From Corylus avellana (lineage: Eukaryota; Streptophyta; Magnoliopsida; Fagales; Betulaceae): 64,000 bases of DNA. Below, piece by piece: positions 1 through 12,105 of this stretch. The notes under the pieces were generated by a model. It was not told the DNA's origin, ran no database searches, and was given only the letters and a program-made list of their open reading frames with translations. Every line of letters begins with the position of its first letter. Positions within the stretch are counted from its first letter, which is position 1. The stretch lies in NCBI RefSeq assembly GCF_901000735.1, contig NC_081547.1, positions 25,474,046-25,538,045 on the forward strand, written 5' to 3'. Made by a program: the position numbers and the translations under genes.

Positions 1-1
1 G

Positions 2-73
2 ATTGCTTATGGGTTCGTTAAAGGCTGGTCCAATTGAATTGCTTATGGGTTCGGTAAAGGCTGGTCCAATTGA
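2..73. repeat. 36-bp tandem repeat, two copies
   Basis: Two head-to-tail copies of a 36-bp unit starting attgcttatgggttcg occupy 2-37 and 38-73, with one visible mismatch. The array may continue to the left of the window. No gene is attached to it. Confidence 0.85.
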
Positions 74-3000
74 AACCCCATGGACCCCACCCCCATTTTA
101 TACATATGGTGCCACGCATACCCAAAAAAAATAAAATAAAAATAAGAGTTAGTTAAGGGCAAAGACTTTTGTCAAAGGTAGAGAAGCAAAAAGAGATCGG
201 AAGCAAAGAAAGAAAAATTATAGAACGTTAGAATTACATTAAAAATTATAGAGCGTTAGGATTACATCTTGTATAATGAATCGTGTTTTATGTCTCTTTT
301 TTTATTTATTTAAAAAAAATCATGTTGATCATGAAAGTTCATATTAAGTTTTAAAAAGAAACCACCTTAACCCGACAATCGAATACAAAGTTATCACTTT
401 AATAAGGAATAAACTTCAAAATTGTATTGTTAGGTATCTTTTGTATCGGGTAGTTGTCTAGATGTTATCGAGATATCAATTTAAGCTGGTCAACTTTTTC
501 AACTGAAATTAGTCGAATGAGAGTCCCTTACAATTATCTATTCGAAATGCGTGCAATTCGAGCAAGCTTACAAGGTTGGTTAGTGCTCGGAATAGCCTCG
601 CGTGCAATTCGAACAAACAATTATAAAAAATTCATGGAAAATAGAATTTTAATTAACAGGAAATTAAATAATGACATGAGAAGAATGAAGATATAATGGA
701 AGCTGCTAAGAGAGATGTCCATGAGAAATCTGTACCTTATGATTGGAAATTGAAAGAATGCTGGCCCAACATGTCAAGAGCCCAAACAATTGATAAGGCC
801 GAATTCGAAACTATTCATCCTATCTCAACCCATATTATCAACACAAAGCCTTACTTTTATGCTTAGTTAAGGATTATGAGATATTAGGAGATATTCTTAT
901 TTGCATTATGACATTTATTTTGCATACATCTTCGATTGAGTTGATGGCCGCCAGCTCCTGTGATCGGAGGCGTCTTTTAGGCTGAACGAGACTAATTATG
1001 GCTATCCTAGCAGGACGTGACCATAGTAGCACTTATTTGTACGTTGGGAGCTGCACAGAAGGGGCCTAGACGGTGGGAACTATATGCCATTTTTCAAGTC
1101 CGACTGAGCCATAACCTGACCCAACTCCACTAGGGCATTAATGAGAATCCAAGGCGGCTAATACTAATCAACAAGAATTCTCCATTGCAAAGATTCTAAC
1201 CTACACCATAATACATACCCTGACCACTTAAGAATTTTCTTAGGTCATTGAACCACCGCCCTTGATGATTATGAATCAGCAGTGGTACAATGTAAGCCTA
1301 AGAATTATGAGAAGCACTATCAAGATTGAGTTTCAGATAAAGTAGTGATATGATATTGATATGTTGGATGGATTGATGGTGGCCAAAGGCCATTACGGTG
1401 GAGATATCTTAGAGTTAGACCATGATATGACTTAGTGGTTACTGGTTTAGTCCAACTTACCATCATATATAACTTTTGGCTTCACAACAAGAATAATTGT
1501 GCATGTATTGCTCTTCATACGATCCAAATGATGCATGCATATGCATGTACTGATGTACAAACCCTAAAGCATATGCAAGACCCTCATGAGTACTTGTAAA
1601 AAACAAACAGATCGGTAAAAAGCTATGAAAATCATGCATTAAGCCTTATCTTTAGATCTCCTTTATAATACGTATTAATAAAAATTTAGAACCACCCAAT
1701 AGAGTTAATTAGATCGATAATAATCGTATCAAGTTTATTTTGGCTCTTATATATTTGCTTGATGAGAGCTGACACATTGGGGGTGTCATGTATATTGTAT
1801 ATAAGAGATCGAGATTTGAAAGAGTGCAATAGATATAAGCATATATAGTAGAAGAGATGGTGACTCACGTCCCATTGAAAAAGGCATGGGGAAAATATAA
1901 GGTGAATGAATGGAACACATGTTTGGGTGATATATATTAGATGGTCTTGATTAGACTAACCAACTTACAAGGGAACAGACCCACCTGAAGTTTGGAGGTA
2001 ATTGGGGTCCATTTTGGGAAGTATCCATTACTTTCTAAGCTATTTAGACAACTTCCCTTCAGTCCTTGTATGCTTGATAGCATCCCAATCTTGTCAAACC
2101 CAATCTTCAAGCTGTAGTTGGTGGTACCCCCATCCAACTTTAGCAAAAAATATCATGCAATTTCTTGTTATATAGATACACACACAGCATGTTTAAGTTT
2201 ATCTTTTTCCCCAGCTGGCCCTTAAAAAAAAAAAAAGAAAAGATCTTCCCCCACCTCCCCTATAAATGTCTTTTTCTTAATTTGTTGTAGTTCTCTAACA
2301 AACGAATCTTATTACACTGATTTCGTGGTTGAAAAATGAGCACGGTCACATTGACCTAATATAAGATATGAGTCGAATGGGAGTACTATAAATGTATAAT
2401 GAATAACACGGCCCTTTTGAATAATTTTTTTGATTGTATATATATATATATATATGCATATCTCTCCCTAAGTATACTTTTTTTTGGTGATTTTTCTAAG
2501 TGTTTCAGAAACACAATAAGCCTTTCAACTTATGGGTTAACTTTTTCAAACTGATCATTTACTGTTTTTCTTTCTCTAAACTAATTCTTTCAACTCAGTT
2601 TATTAAATTGACATGTATAATTATATGTTCTAATTAAGGACACATACATATCGATTTAATAAATTAACCGGATTAAAAGAATTTCCTCCATCTCAATATT
2701 CTAGAGAAAAAAGTATGGCTTTTTCCATGTGAAGTTTCAAACAAGGTCTTGCCTGAAGAAAATATTGGTTGCATCATAATGTGCATCACCATAGCTATGA
2801 CTATGAGTTTCCATCATACCTAACTCAACGTTGTGGATAGATTCTGGTGTGACAAATTCACCAGCTATTACGCACAATATATACCACGTGGTCGGTAGGA
2901 TCGGATGCCTATCATATCATATAAGTCCATATATTGATATCATGTCTAATTAGGCCAAATCTATTGGCCCTTTCGTGTGTGGTTTGCCCATGTATTGCTC

Positions 3001-4190
3001 AAATTTGGTGCATGCGAAATTTGTGGAAATTGTTTGGCAAAATGGGAAAGTTAATTTGTTTTCATATATGAAAATATATAATAGTCAATATATAATTTCA
3101 TTGATTTTTCTATTGGGTTGTCAAAGCATTATGTCATCACATGGTAAAACATTAGATGAAAATAAAGGAAGATAACTTTTGGTTTTCCTCTGCATCATTG
3201 ATCTAATGTGCTGGTCCATTATTTGATAAAATTGCTGCAATTAAGGATAAGATTCCATGGATTTGGAGTCAAAATAAGACCATTAGTGGGGAGCATATTG
3301 GAAGAAAGATGGGGTGTGTTGTTTCTTGAGAGGCTTAGAACTGGAAACAAAGAGAAGGACTGGTATGGGAGGATTTGGAAGAGAAAGTGACCCACGGCGA
3401 CGGCAATGTAACTTTGATGCTAAAGTGTTAAGTTGTGGGGGGAATGAGGAATTAATGGGATATTTGGAGTTGTTGATTGGACTAACCCACTTTCCAGGGG
3501 ACAATCCTATGTGAAATGTGGAAGCAAATGGGTCCTTTCTGTTCTCATATTGTTGTTTCGTGCACGATTCAAGCTTCTTCTTTTTTTGCCTAGTTTTGGG
3601 TCTCACCACTCCTATTGCCCCGTGTCAATATCAACAGTCCGTATCGTACTAAGAGTAATGTTACATGTCACACGAACCACTGAGATAACATGTTTTAAAG
3701 TTTATACTTCTTTTTTTTTGTTTTTTGAACATGGTAAGTCGCTTAAGACATTAAGTCATGTCAGCGAGTCTGGCATGGATATAATGAGTAGCATTATTCA
3801 TATGATCATAAACAACAAAGATAAGCATTAAGGGTATTACAATTTTTATTACAATTTCTTTCCAAACTAATTAATGTGACAATCCATAATTGCTTAAAGC
3901 GGTTAGTTGAGATTAATTGTCACGTGACCATGTCAGCATTGTAAAATATTTGTGAAATAAAAATGGGGTTTCTAGCGTTATTCTTTTTGCTTAATCATTT
4001 CACTGTTAATGGACTGACACGTCAGTTTGTAAGAAAATACGTAGTAAAAGTTACAATATACCTCTAGCAACAATCAATAGCAAATTGAGAAATGCTTATT
4101 TGCATTATAGTGTCTATCTCGTGTACGTACAACTCTGTTGAGTTGGCATGCGCCATCCATGCACCCTTACTTAAAAAAAAAAACAAGGTA
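74..4190. other. intergenic, no supported gene
   Basis: AT-rich sequence with stop codons in all frames and only short open frames. It holds a small (AT)n run near 2438-2455. A slightly GC-richer patch at about 3210-3640 has short overlapping open frames on both strands, which I do not recognise. A 69-codon frame at 1937-2146 (minus) is also unrecognised. No splice-consistent gene model could be built. Confidence 0.6.
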
Positions 4191-4192
4191 TG

Positions 4193-4545
4193 TGAGATGT
4201 GAAGAAATTTGTGGGCCTAACTTATATTATAAAACTGATTATACAGGAGATATATAGTTGCATATTCTTTATAAATATGCCCAAGGTCTTGTCCACAGGC
4301 AATGTGAGATTATTCATCAACACCTTTCCTCACATTCAGGCCAGTATTTTTCTTGGTCCTTGTCACAAGGTAAATAGTATGTGTTCCATTCGTCTTGTGG
4401 TAAGTTCTTATACCATGAAGAAATTTGTTGGCTTAAATCATCTCATAAACCAATTATATGAGAGAGAGTCGTCAATTCCTTATAAATATGCCGAAGATCT
4501 TGTCTATAAGCAATGTAGAATTATTCCTCAACAAAATGGAAGCCA
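4193..4545. repeat. imperfect direct repeat, about 220 bp apart
   Basis: The segment beginning gaagaaatttgtgggc (about 4199-4345) recurs in diverged form at about 4419-4540, including matching 'tataaatatgcc', 'gtctt' and 'caatgt' blocks. It looks like a degraded tandem duplication within a repeat. An open frame runs through part of it but resembles no protein I know. Confidence 0.5.
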
Positions 4546-4559
4546 TAATAGAAATTAAG

Positions 4560-5494
4560 AAGCATTTCTCTAACAAATTATATGTATAGAGAGATATCAA
4601 TATGAAGTGTTTGTCAATGTTTTTTTTTTCTTTCTTTTTTTAATAATAAAAAAAATTAAAAAAAAAAAAAAAAAAAAAAAAAGCTTGCATAGCTGGGACT
4701 TGGGTTGAGAGCGGCTTAGGTTCCAATTTTACGGAGTCTCCTTTATCAATTTGGTGTGAATTTATAAATATTTGGTCCAATGCATGGTGAGTTTAGGGTT
4801 TTTAAAGTAGAAAGTGGTCACAATAATTCTATTTGTTTTCCTTATACGTCAAGATTTTGACGGAAAAATTCAAGGTGGGTAGACGATGAAGATGAGCCAG
4901 ATCTGACAACGACCGAAGCTTAATGCTGATGTTTCAAATTTCAAATTCAACATTATTGACTTTATTTACTTATAACTTTGATATATACTGTAACATGCAT
5001 CCAAATAGTCATGATGATTTCAAATCCTATAATTTCAATAAAGACGTACATGCATCTACATATTTATTTAACATTCAAAACTCGATCTGTTAATTAACTT
5101 TAATTTAAAATCAATTAATATAGGGATAAGAGATGTGCACGTACAAGAGAAGAGATATGCAAATAAGATTCTCCATGTATAATCATTTTTTAAAATATGG
5201 AATTTAGCGTAGATTTTTACAAATTGGGAAATGATTTCTTTTAATTAAACTTGGTTGTAGCCAAAAAAAAAATCTGGTTTTGAACAATTCAACTCAATCG
5301 ATTGTCATTTCTAGAAGGGATGCATGCAACTTGGTTAAGGTTGTTTGGGTTCTAAAGAAGATTAGATCTCGGCCGAACTTGGTTGGAAAATTTAGACCGA
5401 AAACTGAAAATTACCTAAATCAAACTAACCCAAACCAACTTTTTCTCTGCGGGTTGGTTTGGTTTGATTCTATTGATCTCCTTATATATATATA
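4560..5494. other. intergenic, low complexity then gap edge
   Basis: A T-rich/A-rich run at 4619-4682 is followed by unremarkable AT-rich sequence. The last 170 bases before the gap are rich in 'ggttggtttgg'-like words, which resemble the ends of non-autonomous hAT elements, but the other end is not visible. Confidence 0.45.
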
Positions 5495-5594
5495 NNNNNN
5501 NNNNNNNNNNNNNNNNNNNNNNNNNNNNNNNNNNNNNNNNNNNNNNNNNNNNNNNNNNNNNNNNNNNNNNNNNNNNNNNNNNNNNNNNNNNNNN
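5495..5594. other. assembly gap (100 N)
   Basis: A run of exactly 100 N, flanked on the left by a (TA)n run. Reading frames crossing it are meaningless. Confidence 0.99.
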
Positions 5595-6206
5595 AATCAA
5601 TGAATGCTCTGTATTGAGTTTACTGAAATTGAATTTGAAGAATGCAAATTATTGGTTGCCATATCAAGATATAGTAAATATAAGACTTGCACATTCTTGA
5701 GTTTGGTTTGACAATGAGACTATTAAATCCCAATCATCATACTAAAGAAAAAGATTAATCACTTCACAACTTACTACTGCAATTGAAGAACAACATGGTA
5801 AAACAATCATCATGGCTTATGGAAGTTAAACCTGATCATGAGGTTTGAAAGGAAGACGCCAAAATTAAGAGCACAAAACAAAGCAAATGTAGCAGTACTA
5901 CTCTTTACCTTGATTAAGGATATATTCAGACCTACCAATACACGGGCTTCACAGATGTTTCCACAACATTAATGCCATGACACAGCATTAGTTTAAGTCT
6001 GACACATATGGTAGCTTCAAACATTAACAAATGTCGGGCGTTTTGCTGTTGGCTCCTTAATCTAACAGATATTTTGTGCTACGCTAAATGAAAAGGTGGA
6101 AATCCTGGACACTGATGAGAGAATACAAAATTAAGGTGACCAAGGGGAACCTTTTTGGAGCTTATATTCTGCAAACGACACCGTTGAAGAAATAACAAAG
6201 TTTTCC
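5595..6206. other. intergenic, nothing recognised
   Basis: AT-rich sequence with no open frame of note, no RNA gene and no clear repeat. Confidence 0.5.
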
Positions 6207-6504
6207 GGGAAAATTACATCTTACTTCCTAAAGTTTGAGACTATTTTCAATTCGATTTCTAAAATTTTAATTTTTGTAATTTACCCCTAAAATTTTAATT
6301 TTTTGTAATTTGGTCCTTCTGTCAGCCATTTTGACTGCAGAACAGTGATCACGTGCAGTGTTGACTTTTTTTTTTTTTTTTTTCTAAAATGCCCTCATCC
6401 CCAAAATGAAGAAGAAACGAACAATTTTCACAAAAAAAAAAAAAAAAAAAGGCCTAACAGTGTCATATATGAATCTAACAAGCCGTCTTGAATTTTAGAA
6501 ATCT

Positions 6505-6845
6505 AAGAAATCAATGTCAAACAGTGTCAGTTGAAAGTAACTTCCAACTAATCCTAAATAACCAAGAATCCAGAAAATCGAAAAAATAAAAAGATGAATT
6601 CCTTTTGCTTTTCCTTCCTACATTTTCTCGAGAAGCAAACAGAGCATTGCATTTCAGCAAACAAATCTTATTTCTTGTGAATGAGAAACGAAATCAATCC
6701 CAAACAGTGTCAGTTGAAAGTAAGTTCCAACTCATCCTGAATAGCCAAGAATCCAGAAAATTGAAAAAATAAAAAAGATAAATTACTTTTGCTATTCCTT
6801 CCTACATTTTCTCGGGAAGCAAACAGAGCAATACATATCATATCA
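6505..6845. repeat. 183-bp imperfect direct repeat inside the MULE-like element
   Basis: The stretch containing 'acagtgtcagttgaaagtaa' at 6521 recurs at 6704, and similarity continues through 'cattttctcg' and 'aagcaaacagagca'. The period is about 183 bp. The second unit runs into the 3' end of the minus-strand open frame at 6843-7211. Confidence 0.7.
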
Positions 6846-7211
6846 GAAATGCTCGTTCTTTAGCCCTTTCTTCAACCCATCCACATACATATCAGAAATC
6901 TGTGGAAGATTGGTCTCTGTTTTTGGAGGGTCAAATCTCTTGGACGAGGGTTTTGAAAAAAGCCCATGAATAATCTCTTCCAACAAACCCAGAGTCTGAG
7001 GGCTCTTCGGGAAAGAACTCCGAGTACTTGTGGTGGTGGTGCGGGCAAAAACGGTGTCGTTGAAGGTGGAGGAGTCTTGGTCTTGTCTCTTGGTTTCTGG
7101 GTCAGTGTCGTCCCTGAGGGAGGTGCTAAGGCGTCTCTTGGTGATGGTGGCGGCCGCGTTGGTGGGTGTGGCGGAGAAGAAGCAAGAAGGGAGGAATCGA
7201 CAGATAAGCAA
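6843..7211 (-). CDS. hypothetical ORF (122 codons) inside the TIR element
   Basis: An uninterrupted frame of 122 codons on the minus strand, in a GC-richer island between the inverted repeats of the 6207-7353 element. The N-terminus is basic and hydroxylated (Arg, Ser, Thr rich, few acids), which would fit an organelle-targeting peptide. The C-terminal third has an amphipathic 'LLEEIIHGLF' stretch. I recognise no domain. Its position suggests a host gene fragment captured by a MULE rather than a free gene. The opposite strand is also partly open, so coding is uncertain. Confidence 0.25.
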   Translation of the reverse strand: MLICRFLPSCFFSATPTNAAATITKRRLSTSLRDDTDPETKRQDQDSSTFNDTVFARTTTTSTRSSFPKSPQTLGLLEEIIHGLFSKPSSKRFDPPKTETNLPQISDMYVDGLKKGLKNEHF

Positions 7212-7353
7212 GAAGGGGCATTTTGGGGAAGAAAGCTATATAAGTGATCACTGTTTCTTTGTGAAAAAAGAATTACTAAATTGTAAAAAATTAAAACTTT
7301 GAGGTCGAATTGAAAATAAACCCAAACTTTAAGAGGTAAAATGTAATTCCCTC

Positions 7354-8642
7354 AAATTTTTCTTCAAACCGGTACTTGTTCAAAATGGATATGATTCTTC
7401 AATTTCAATTCCCTCTAGGCTTGAAAAAATATGCAAACAGGAACAAAGAGCATGATTGAAAAAAGCTTTTGTTGCTTCAGGCATCTTGCAACCCCGTTTA
7501 TGTTTTTTTTTTTCTTTAAGTGTAATTTATTGCATATAAAATTACATACTCCCCCACTAAGGACAAAATGAAGTATAAAAGTTATTCTATTCTACATTTT
7601 TTCATTCTTAATAAAGACTATTCATTTTTTTTTACAATAAAATAACCATTCTACGTACCAAACATAACCAAAATGGTGATGATAATCTGCACGATAGAAT
7701 TACTAAGCCAATGATCATAGGTATCAACTTATTTAGCTCACAACGAGGTACATATAATACATGTGCTTAAATTTGAACAACGGTGACAGGGGTGAGAATG
7801 TTGTCCTCCTCATAGGGCCAAATGTCTGGGCTAGCAAGCCTATAAACTCCAAGAAGAATGCCATCCCGAAAGAAGATAATGTATAAGACCATTAGCAACA
7901 ACATCTATAAACAGGGTTTACGGGCGAAAGAAATAAGCTTCACAACTTAGTAAGTAAACACATCATATAAGGTAAAATCTTAAGATAGAACATTAGCTAA
8001 GAAAATTCCATGCCACATATGGTATTAGATTATGAAATAAAATAATTGCAACAATAAATGGTAACCGTGCATGAAATGAATCTAAGTTGCATAATCATAT
8101 AAGGAGTTTGCTTTTTAACTCATGAGACTTTCTTTGGTTTCTCATGAACATATCTCCTATTGAGACTTAACTACCCCATAAGTCATTTTCTGCATTTCTT
8201 AAACTCTGAGTGATGCTGGTTAGCTTGTTCTAGAGGAAAATTATAAGTTCAATCATGTGGCCATAGGAAAGTTCCCCGCAGTGGGGATCTTTTTTGACTG
8301 ATAGATCGTGGCCGAGCAAAAAACCATCACCATAGGTGTACACTTGGGAGAAAGCCATCCAACTGGTAGCCCACATCTTCGCGGATCCGTCCTTCGTTGT
8401 GGTGTGTCTTGCTATCCGTATGACACATCATGTGTCCCAGTACCAAGCAAAATCATATTCACATCCTATCTTCTCATGTCGTGTCCCGATACTGCTCATA
8501 ATCATATCTTATGGTGCCGTGGTGTAACTTTATAAACATAGAGCACATGACATGAGAAGACAAGATGTGAATAAAATAACAATGACCCTAAATGTTTTTC
8601 AATTAGACAAAAAGAAAAATTATAAACGAAAAAAATGAAATA
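7354..8642. other. repeat-derived intergenic DNA, probably old LTR sequence
   Basis: No gene is supported. The 8220-8560 stretch mixes a long open-frame patch with words such as 'catgtcgtgtcccgatac', and its texture resembles a Gypsy-type LTR. I could not find LTR ends, a primer-binding site or a polyprotein, so this is an impression only. Confidence 0.3.
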
Positions 8643-9290
8643 AAATAAATTTCCACACGCACTTAAACAACATAACCAAGCGTAGAAAGCCAAATTATGT
8701 GCCCTGTTTCCTTGGATGATGGAACTGGAACAGATGAGTATGATGAGTAATTTTAGAAGTCTCTTTTGTGTCCTTTTTGTTTTCCTTCAAGAATGATGTG
8801 GCTCTTAAAATCACTATTGGGTTTGTGATTGATCATTATTGAATTTTAATCAAATGGTAATATTAAGAGCTACCTCATTTTTGGAATGACACAAGAGGGA
8901 ATTTTATAATTACTCGAGTATGATGAAAAGTGTCTGTCGCATTGTAACTTTCCTCTTTTCCTTGGCGGGGAAGAACATGTGGAAGAAGCACCACTTCGAT
9001 CATCCTTAGTGAAAGAAAAACGAAATATTTCTTTCTTATCATGCAATGACACCATTGCGACGCTGGGTCAAAAATTGGATAATGTGGATTTTACCTTTAG
9101 CCTAGCTAAGCCAAACCACAAGGCAATCTTCAACATCTTGTAACAGCTCTGTCAAAATTGATTTGATTTCCTCAACTTCCGCTGGCAAGTGATGGAACTG
9201 CCTCTGTTGCTGCTGCCGAGACCTCGTGGAATTGCTGATTAATCATTTTTGGTTTCTGGCGTCTCTAATCTTTGAAACTTAGCTTGTGGT
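8643..9290. repeat. dispersed duplicated segment, left copy
   Basis: This segment matches 62895-64000 in the same orientation. Shared blocks include 'acaacataaccaagcg', 'caaattatgtgcc', 'cacttcgatcatcct', 'tctttcttatcatgcaatg', 'cttgtaacagct' and 'ggaattgctgattaatcatt'. Read on the minus strand, the 9120-9240 part gives a plausible Gln-rich then acidic amphipathic peptide, so it may descend from a coding exon. I cannot identify the parent gene. A 171-bp MITE interrupts this copy at 8745-8915. Confidence 0.7.
8745..8915. mobile_element. 171-bp MITE, 9-bp target duplication (MULE-type)
   Basis: Inverted ends gagtaatttta and taaaattactc-like are flanked by exact 9-bp duplicates 'gagtatgat' at 8736-8744 and 8916-8924. 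The paralogous segment near 62975-62985 has a single 'gagtacgat' and no insert, which acts as an empty site. A 9-bp duplication fits a Mutator-like transposase acting in trans. Confidence 0.85.
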
Positions 9291-9329
9291 TTCTCTATTG
9301 CTGTCTATTTACAAGCTGTTATTCGTTCC

Positions 9330-11017
9330 TGTTTTTCCCAGGACCACCGCCTTCAATACTGGTGCGCCGGATATTGTATGATATCGTCCACCACTAGTAG
9401 CCCGACCAAGTCCGACCTCGGGTGACCTACGCTACTTGTGATGTACATCCTATAGTGACCAACCATTTGGCTATGGCTACGCGGGTCATGAAAACCATTG
9501 GATCCAAAGCCCGCACACACACACACACATTTGACCATAAAAGTTAACTTGTATGGTAAGCCCATGACCGTTATCCCGCACGTACTGTTGTACCATGTCA
9601 TACAATGCAATTAGTCTTGTTTGTATTTTACAAGTCTCATCATTATCTTGTTAACCAACATATGTTTTTACAAAAAAAAAGAATTCACAGTAGTTTCAAA
9701 ATGTATTTCATGAGAGTTGTAAATATTCATATTTGATATATAAAATAATGCGGAAAAAGTAACAACAAGCATTCATATGAGTTTGTACTCACCTAGGTTG
9801 TAATACTTCTCCGTAAAATCCCATTGAGGCTCCATACCTCGAATACTGAGAAAAGACCTAGCATTAGCTTTAAACCCGAGCTAAAATGATCCTAGAATAG
9901 AAAACAGCTGTGGTAGAACATAGGGACAAGACGACGTTGCTTGGAATGTCTCTAGGCGAGCGCTCGGCCAGAGAGGTTCAGACAGAACCTCGTTTGGTCC
10001 AACAATCTCCTAAGCCTTCTCAACTGGTCCTAAGGCCACAAAAAGGGTTTCTAACACTTTCTAACCCAAAACAATGTCTAATGGAAAGGAAATCCTAAAC
10101 CAAGCTTAAATCAAAATCAAAGACAACAACCTAACTAGAAGTTCAAACCAACAACTAAGCTAACTATGAAAAACATGATAACTAAGTAAGGAACAAGCTA
10201 GACTTAGAAGATTACCTCATTGAAGCAAAACCTTCAAGAAATCTCTCATTCTCCTCCAAGAATACCAAAGAAACACTCAAAAGCTCACACAACACTCAAG
10301 CAGCATTTCTGGGATGAAAATAGGCTTAAAGGAACGAATTGGGGGTGGGAGTGTTTATAGGGGAAGAGGCTGAAGGCAAAATAGAAAATATAAGGAAAGG
10401 GTTGAGCACTCTTGGTACTACAGGGTTGAGTGCTCGTGTACTGTTCACAATGGGCAAAAAATTATTTTCAAGCGTTGCAGGAAAAATTCTGCAAAGGAAC
10501 GAGCGCTCGTGTACTATTCATAACTTTTGTCAGTGGTCCCAAAAAAAGGCAACAAGCGCTCAGTCTAATCCCCACACGAGCGCTCGTGTACTATTCATTG
10601 ATTGCCCAGTGTTCAGTGAAACGGGCATAACTTTTGCTACAGGTCTCAGAATTGCGCATGCGACCCCATTCCGGAAAGCTCTTTCCAAGATGAATGTCAT
10701 GGTATACATCCCAATATTTTTGAGTGCCTTCTTGGGATTCAAAAATCTAAGATTCCCTCTTAAGATGGTATTTTCAATGCTTTCTCGTCCGGTAGGAATT
10801 ATTCCTTAACCTTCACACCGTAATTGATCCCATACTCATTGGTTACCATGTACAAGTTGATTCTTCAGTACTATAGGCATTGATACCTCTGTTGAAAGTT
10901 CGGTGCAATAGTAAATTCTTAAAGAGTCCAAGGTCTTACACTTTATCAAATGGGAGCAAATCCCTAGCACCATAATTAGAGTGTACTTAACCCTAATTTA
11001 TTTTTGGGTATTACACA
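9330..11017 (-). mobile_element. probable LTR-retrotransposon LTR or solo LTR
   Basis: The right edge at 11017 reads on the minus strand as TGTAATACCC..., a usual start for Gypsy-type plant LTRs, and it abuts the truncated Copia gag. The region carries three copies of 'gctcgtgtactattca'-like words (10428, 10501, 10578) and no transposon protein. The left boundary and target duplication were not found, so extent and class are uncertain. Confidence 0.4.
10428..10597. repeat. three spaced copies of a GAGCGCTCGTGTACTATTCA motif
   Basis: Copies start at 10428 (two mismatches), 10501 and 10578, so spacing is 73 and 77 bp. A related 'gcgagcgctcgg' occurs at 9957. The first eight bases, GAGCGCTC, are palindromic. 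They lie inside the LTR-like region and may be internal LTR repeats. Confidence 0.75.
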
Positions 11018-11830
11018 GTGACTACAAGTAGGACGATCCTTTTTTCAGAAATTGCTTGGGGTTTTGGTTAGTGTTTAATGAAACAGGGGATCTAGACACC
11101 AAAGCAACACTGTTTTGAAACAGATTGTGATTAACCGAAGCAGACTTGAACATTCTTTGCCATTCTTCTTGAATGATTAAAGAAAAGACCTTATTCATTG
11201 TGGGAAGAGGATCAATGAGTAGAAGTTGACCACAAATGTGAGAATAAGCATCATTTAACCCCATCAAAAATTGCAGAATATAATCCCTATCCCGATTCTC
11301 CATAATTTTCTTGATAATTCCACAAGAGCATTTACAACCACAAGTACATGTTGGAATTGATTCAAAATTAACTAACTCATCCCGAAGCTCTTTGAGAGTA
11401 GTATAGTAAGCATTGACAGAATTATTTCCTTGAGAGAAAGCAAAAATAGATTTCTTCAGTTCAAAAATACGAGCACCATTACCTTGTGAAAAACATTCTT
11501 TCAAGTCTTTCCACATAGTTTCAGCATTGGTAATGTAGAGAATGCTGATGACAATCTCCTTTGTCACGGAGTTCATGATCCATGAAAGCACCATATTATT
11601 ACATCGCATCCAAGAGCGAAAACTTGGATTAGCAACAGATGATGGTTGAGGCAGAGAACCATCAATGAATCCTAGCTTTTTCTTTGCTGTGAGAACCATG
11701 ATCATGGATCTACTCCAAGCTATGTAATTCTATCCATTCAATGGTTGAACAACCATATGTGAACCAGGACCATCTCCATGGTGGAGATAGAGAGAATTTG
11801 ATGATAGATCATCATAAATAGCAACGGAAT
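11018..11830 (-). pseudogene. truncated Copia-type gag relic
   Basis: The minus strand encodes the N-terminal part of a Copia gag polyprotein. It has a Copia N-terminal motif around 11700-11745 (NYIAWSRSM), then a region of helices with KKLGFIDGS and the usual Cys-containing stretch near the middle. The frame has an in-frame TAG just before NYIAW where an ordinary codon is expected, so translation from the true start is broken. The frame then ends at about 11018 against the LTR-like block, leaving no protease, integrase or reverse transcriptase. A primer-binding site and LTR end lie directly upstream at 11895-12005. It is a dead, 5'-end-only element. Confidence 0.8.
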
Positions 11831-11894
11831 TGAGAGAAGATGAAGAAGAAAGAAAGATTAGGGATAGTAGATTCCATGGCAAAGCCTTAAAAAA

Positions 11895-12005
11895 GCTCTA
11901 ATACCATGTCAAGTGTATGAAGCAGAGAAAGGAAATTGGAAACAGAGAGTTCAATCTTGTATATTTGTATTAACTGAAGTGAATGACTTACAAGTGAAGT
12001 GCTGT
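11895..12005 (-). mobile_element. Copia primer-binding site and start of its 5' LTR
   Basis: On the minus strand, TGGTATTAGAGC (11895-11906) matches the initiator-tRNA-Met primer site with one change. The LTR end 'gaca' abuts it at 11907. The LTR then runs rightward into the 100-N gap, so its far end is not visible. It belongs with the gag relic at 11018-11830. Confidence 0.75.
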
Positions 12006-12105
12006 NNNNNNNNNNNNNNNNNNNNNNNNNNNNNNNNNNNNNNNNNNNNNNNNNNNNNNNNNNNNNNNNNNNNNNNNNNNNNNNNNNNNNNNNNNNNNNN
12101 NNNNN
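12006..12105. other. assembly gap (100 N)
   Basis: A run of 100 N directly before the 203-bp satellite. The gap may hide more satellite copies and the rest of the Copia LTR. Confidence 0.99.

Larger units (their letters stand above)
6207..7353. mobile_element. TIR element of MULE-like type with captured sequence
   Basis: The left end (gggaaaattacat..., near 6207) and the right end (...atgtaattccc, near 7353) are inverted copies that stay alignable for about 70 bases, including 'aaagttt' and 'caattcga' words. The same terminal design occurs in the 401-bp element at 37795-38195, which has a clear 9-bp target duplication. This copy is about 1.15 kb and its interior is GC-richer and holds an open frame, as in a Pack-MULE. 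No clear target duplication was found here, so the superfamily is inferred from the related element. Confidence 0.65.

Noticed and set aside
3208..3609. Overlapping open frames on both strands
   Set aside because: No recognised domain, no splice-consistent extension, and both strands open equally, so coding could not be supported.
5280..5700. Open frames running through N at 5495-5594, 12006-12105 and 25421-25681
   Set aside because: They are open only because N cannot encode a stop.
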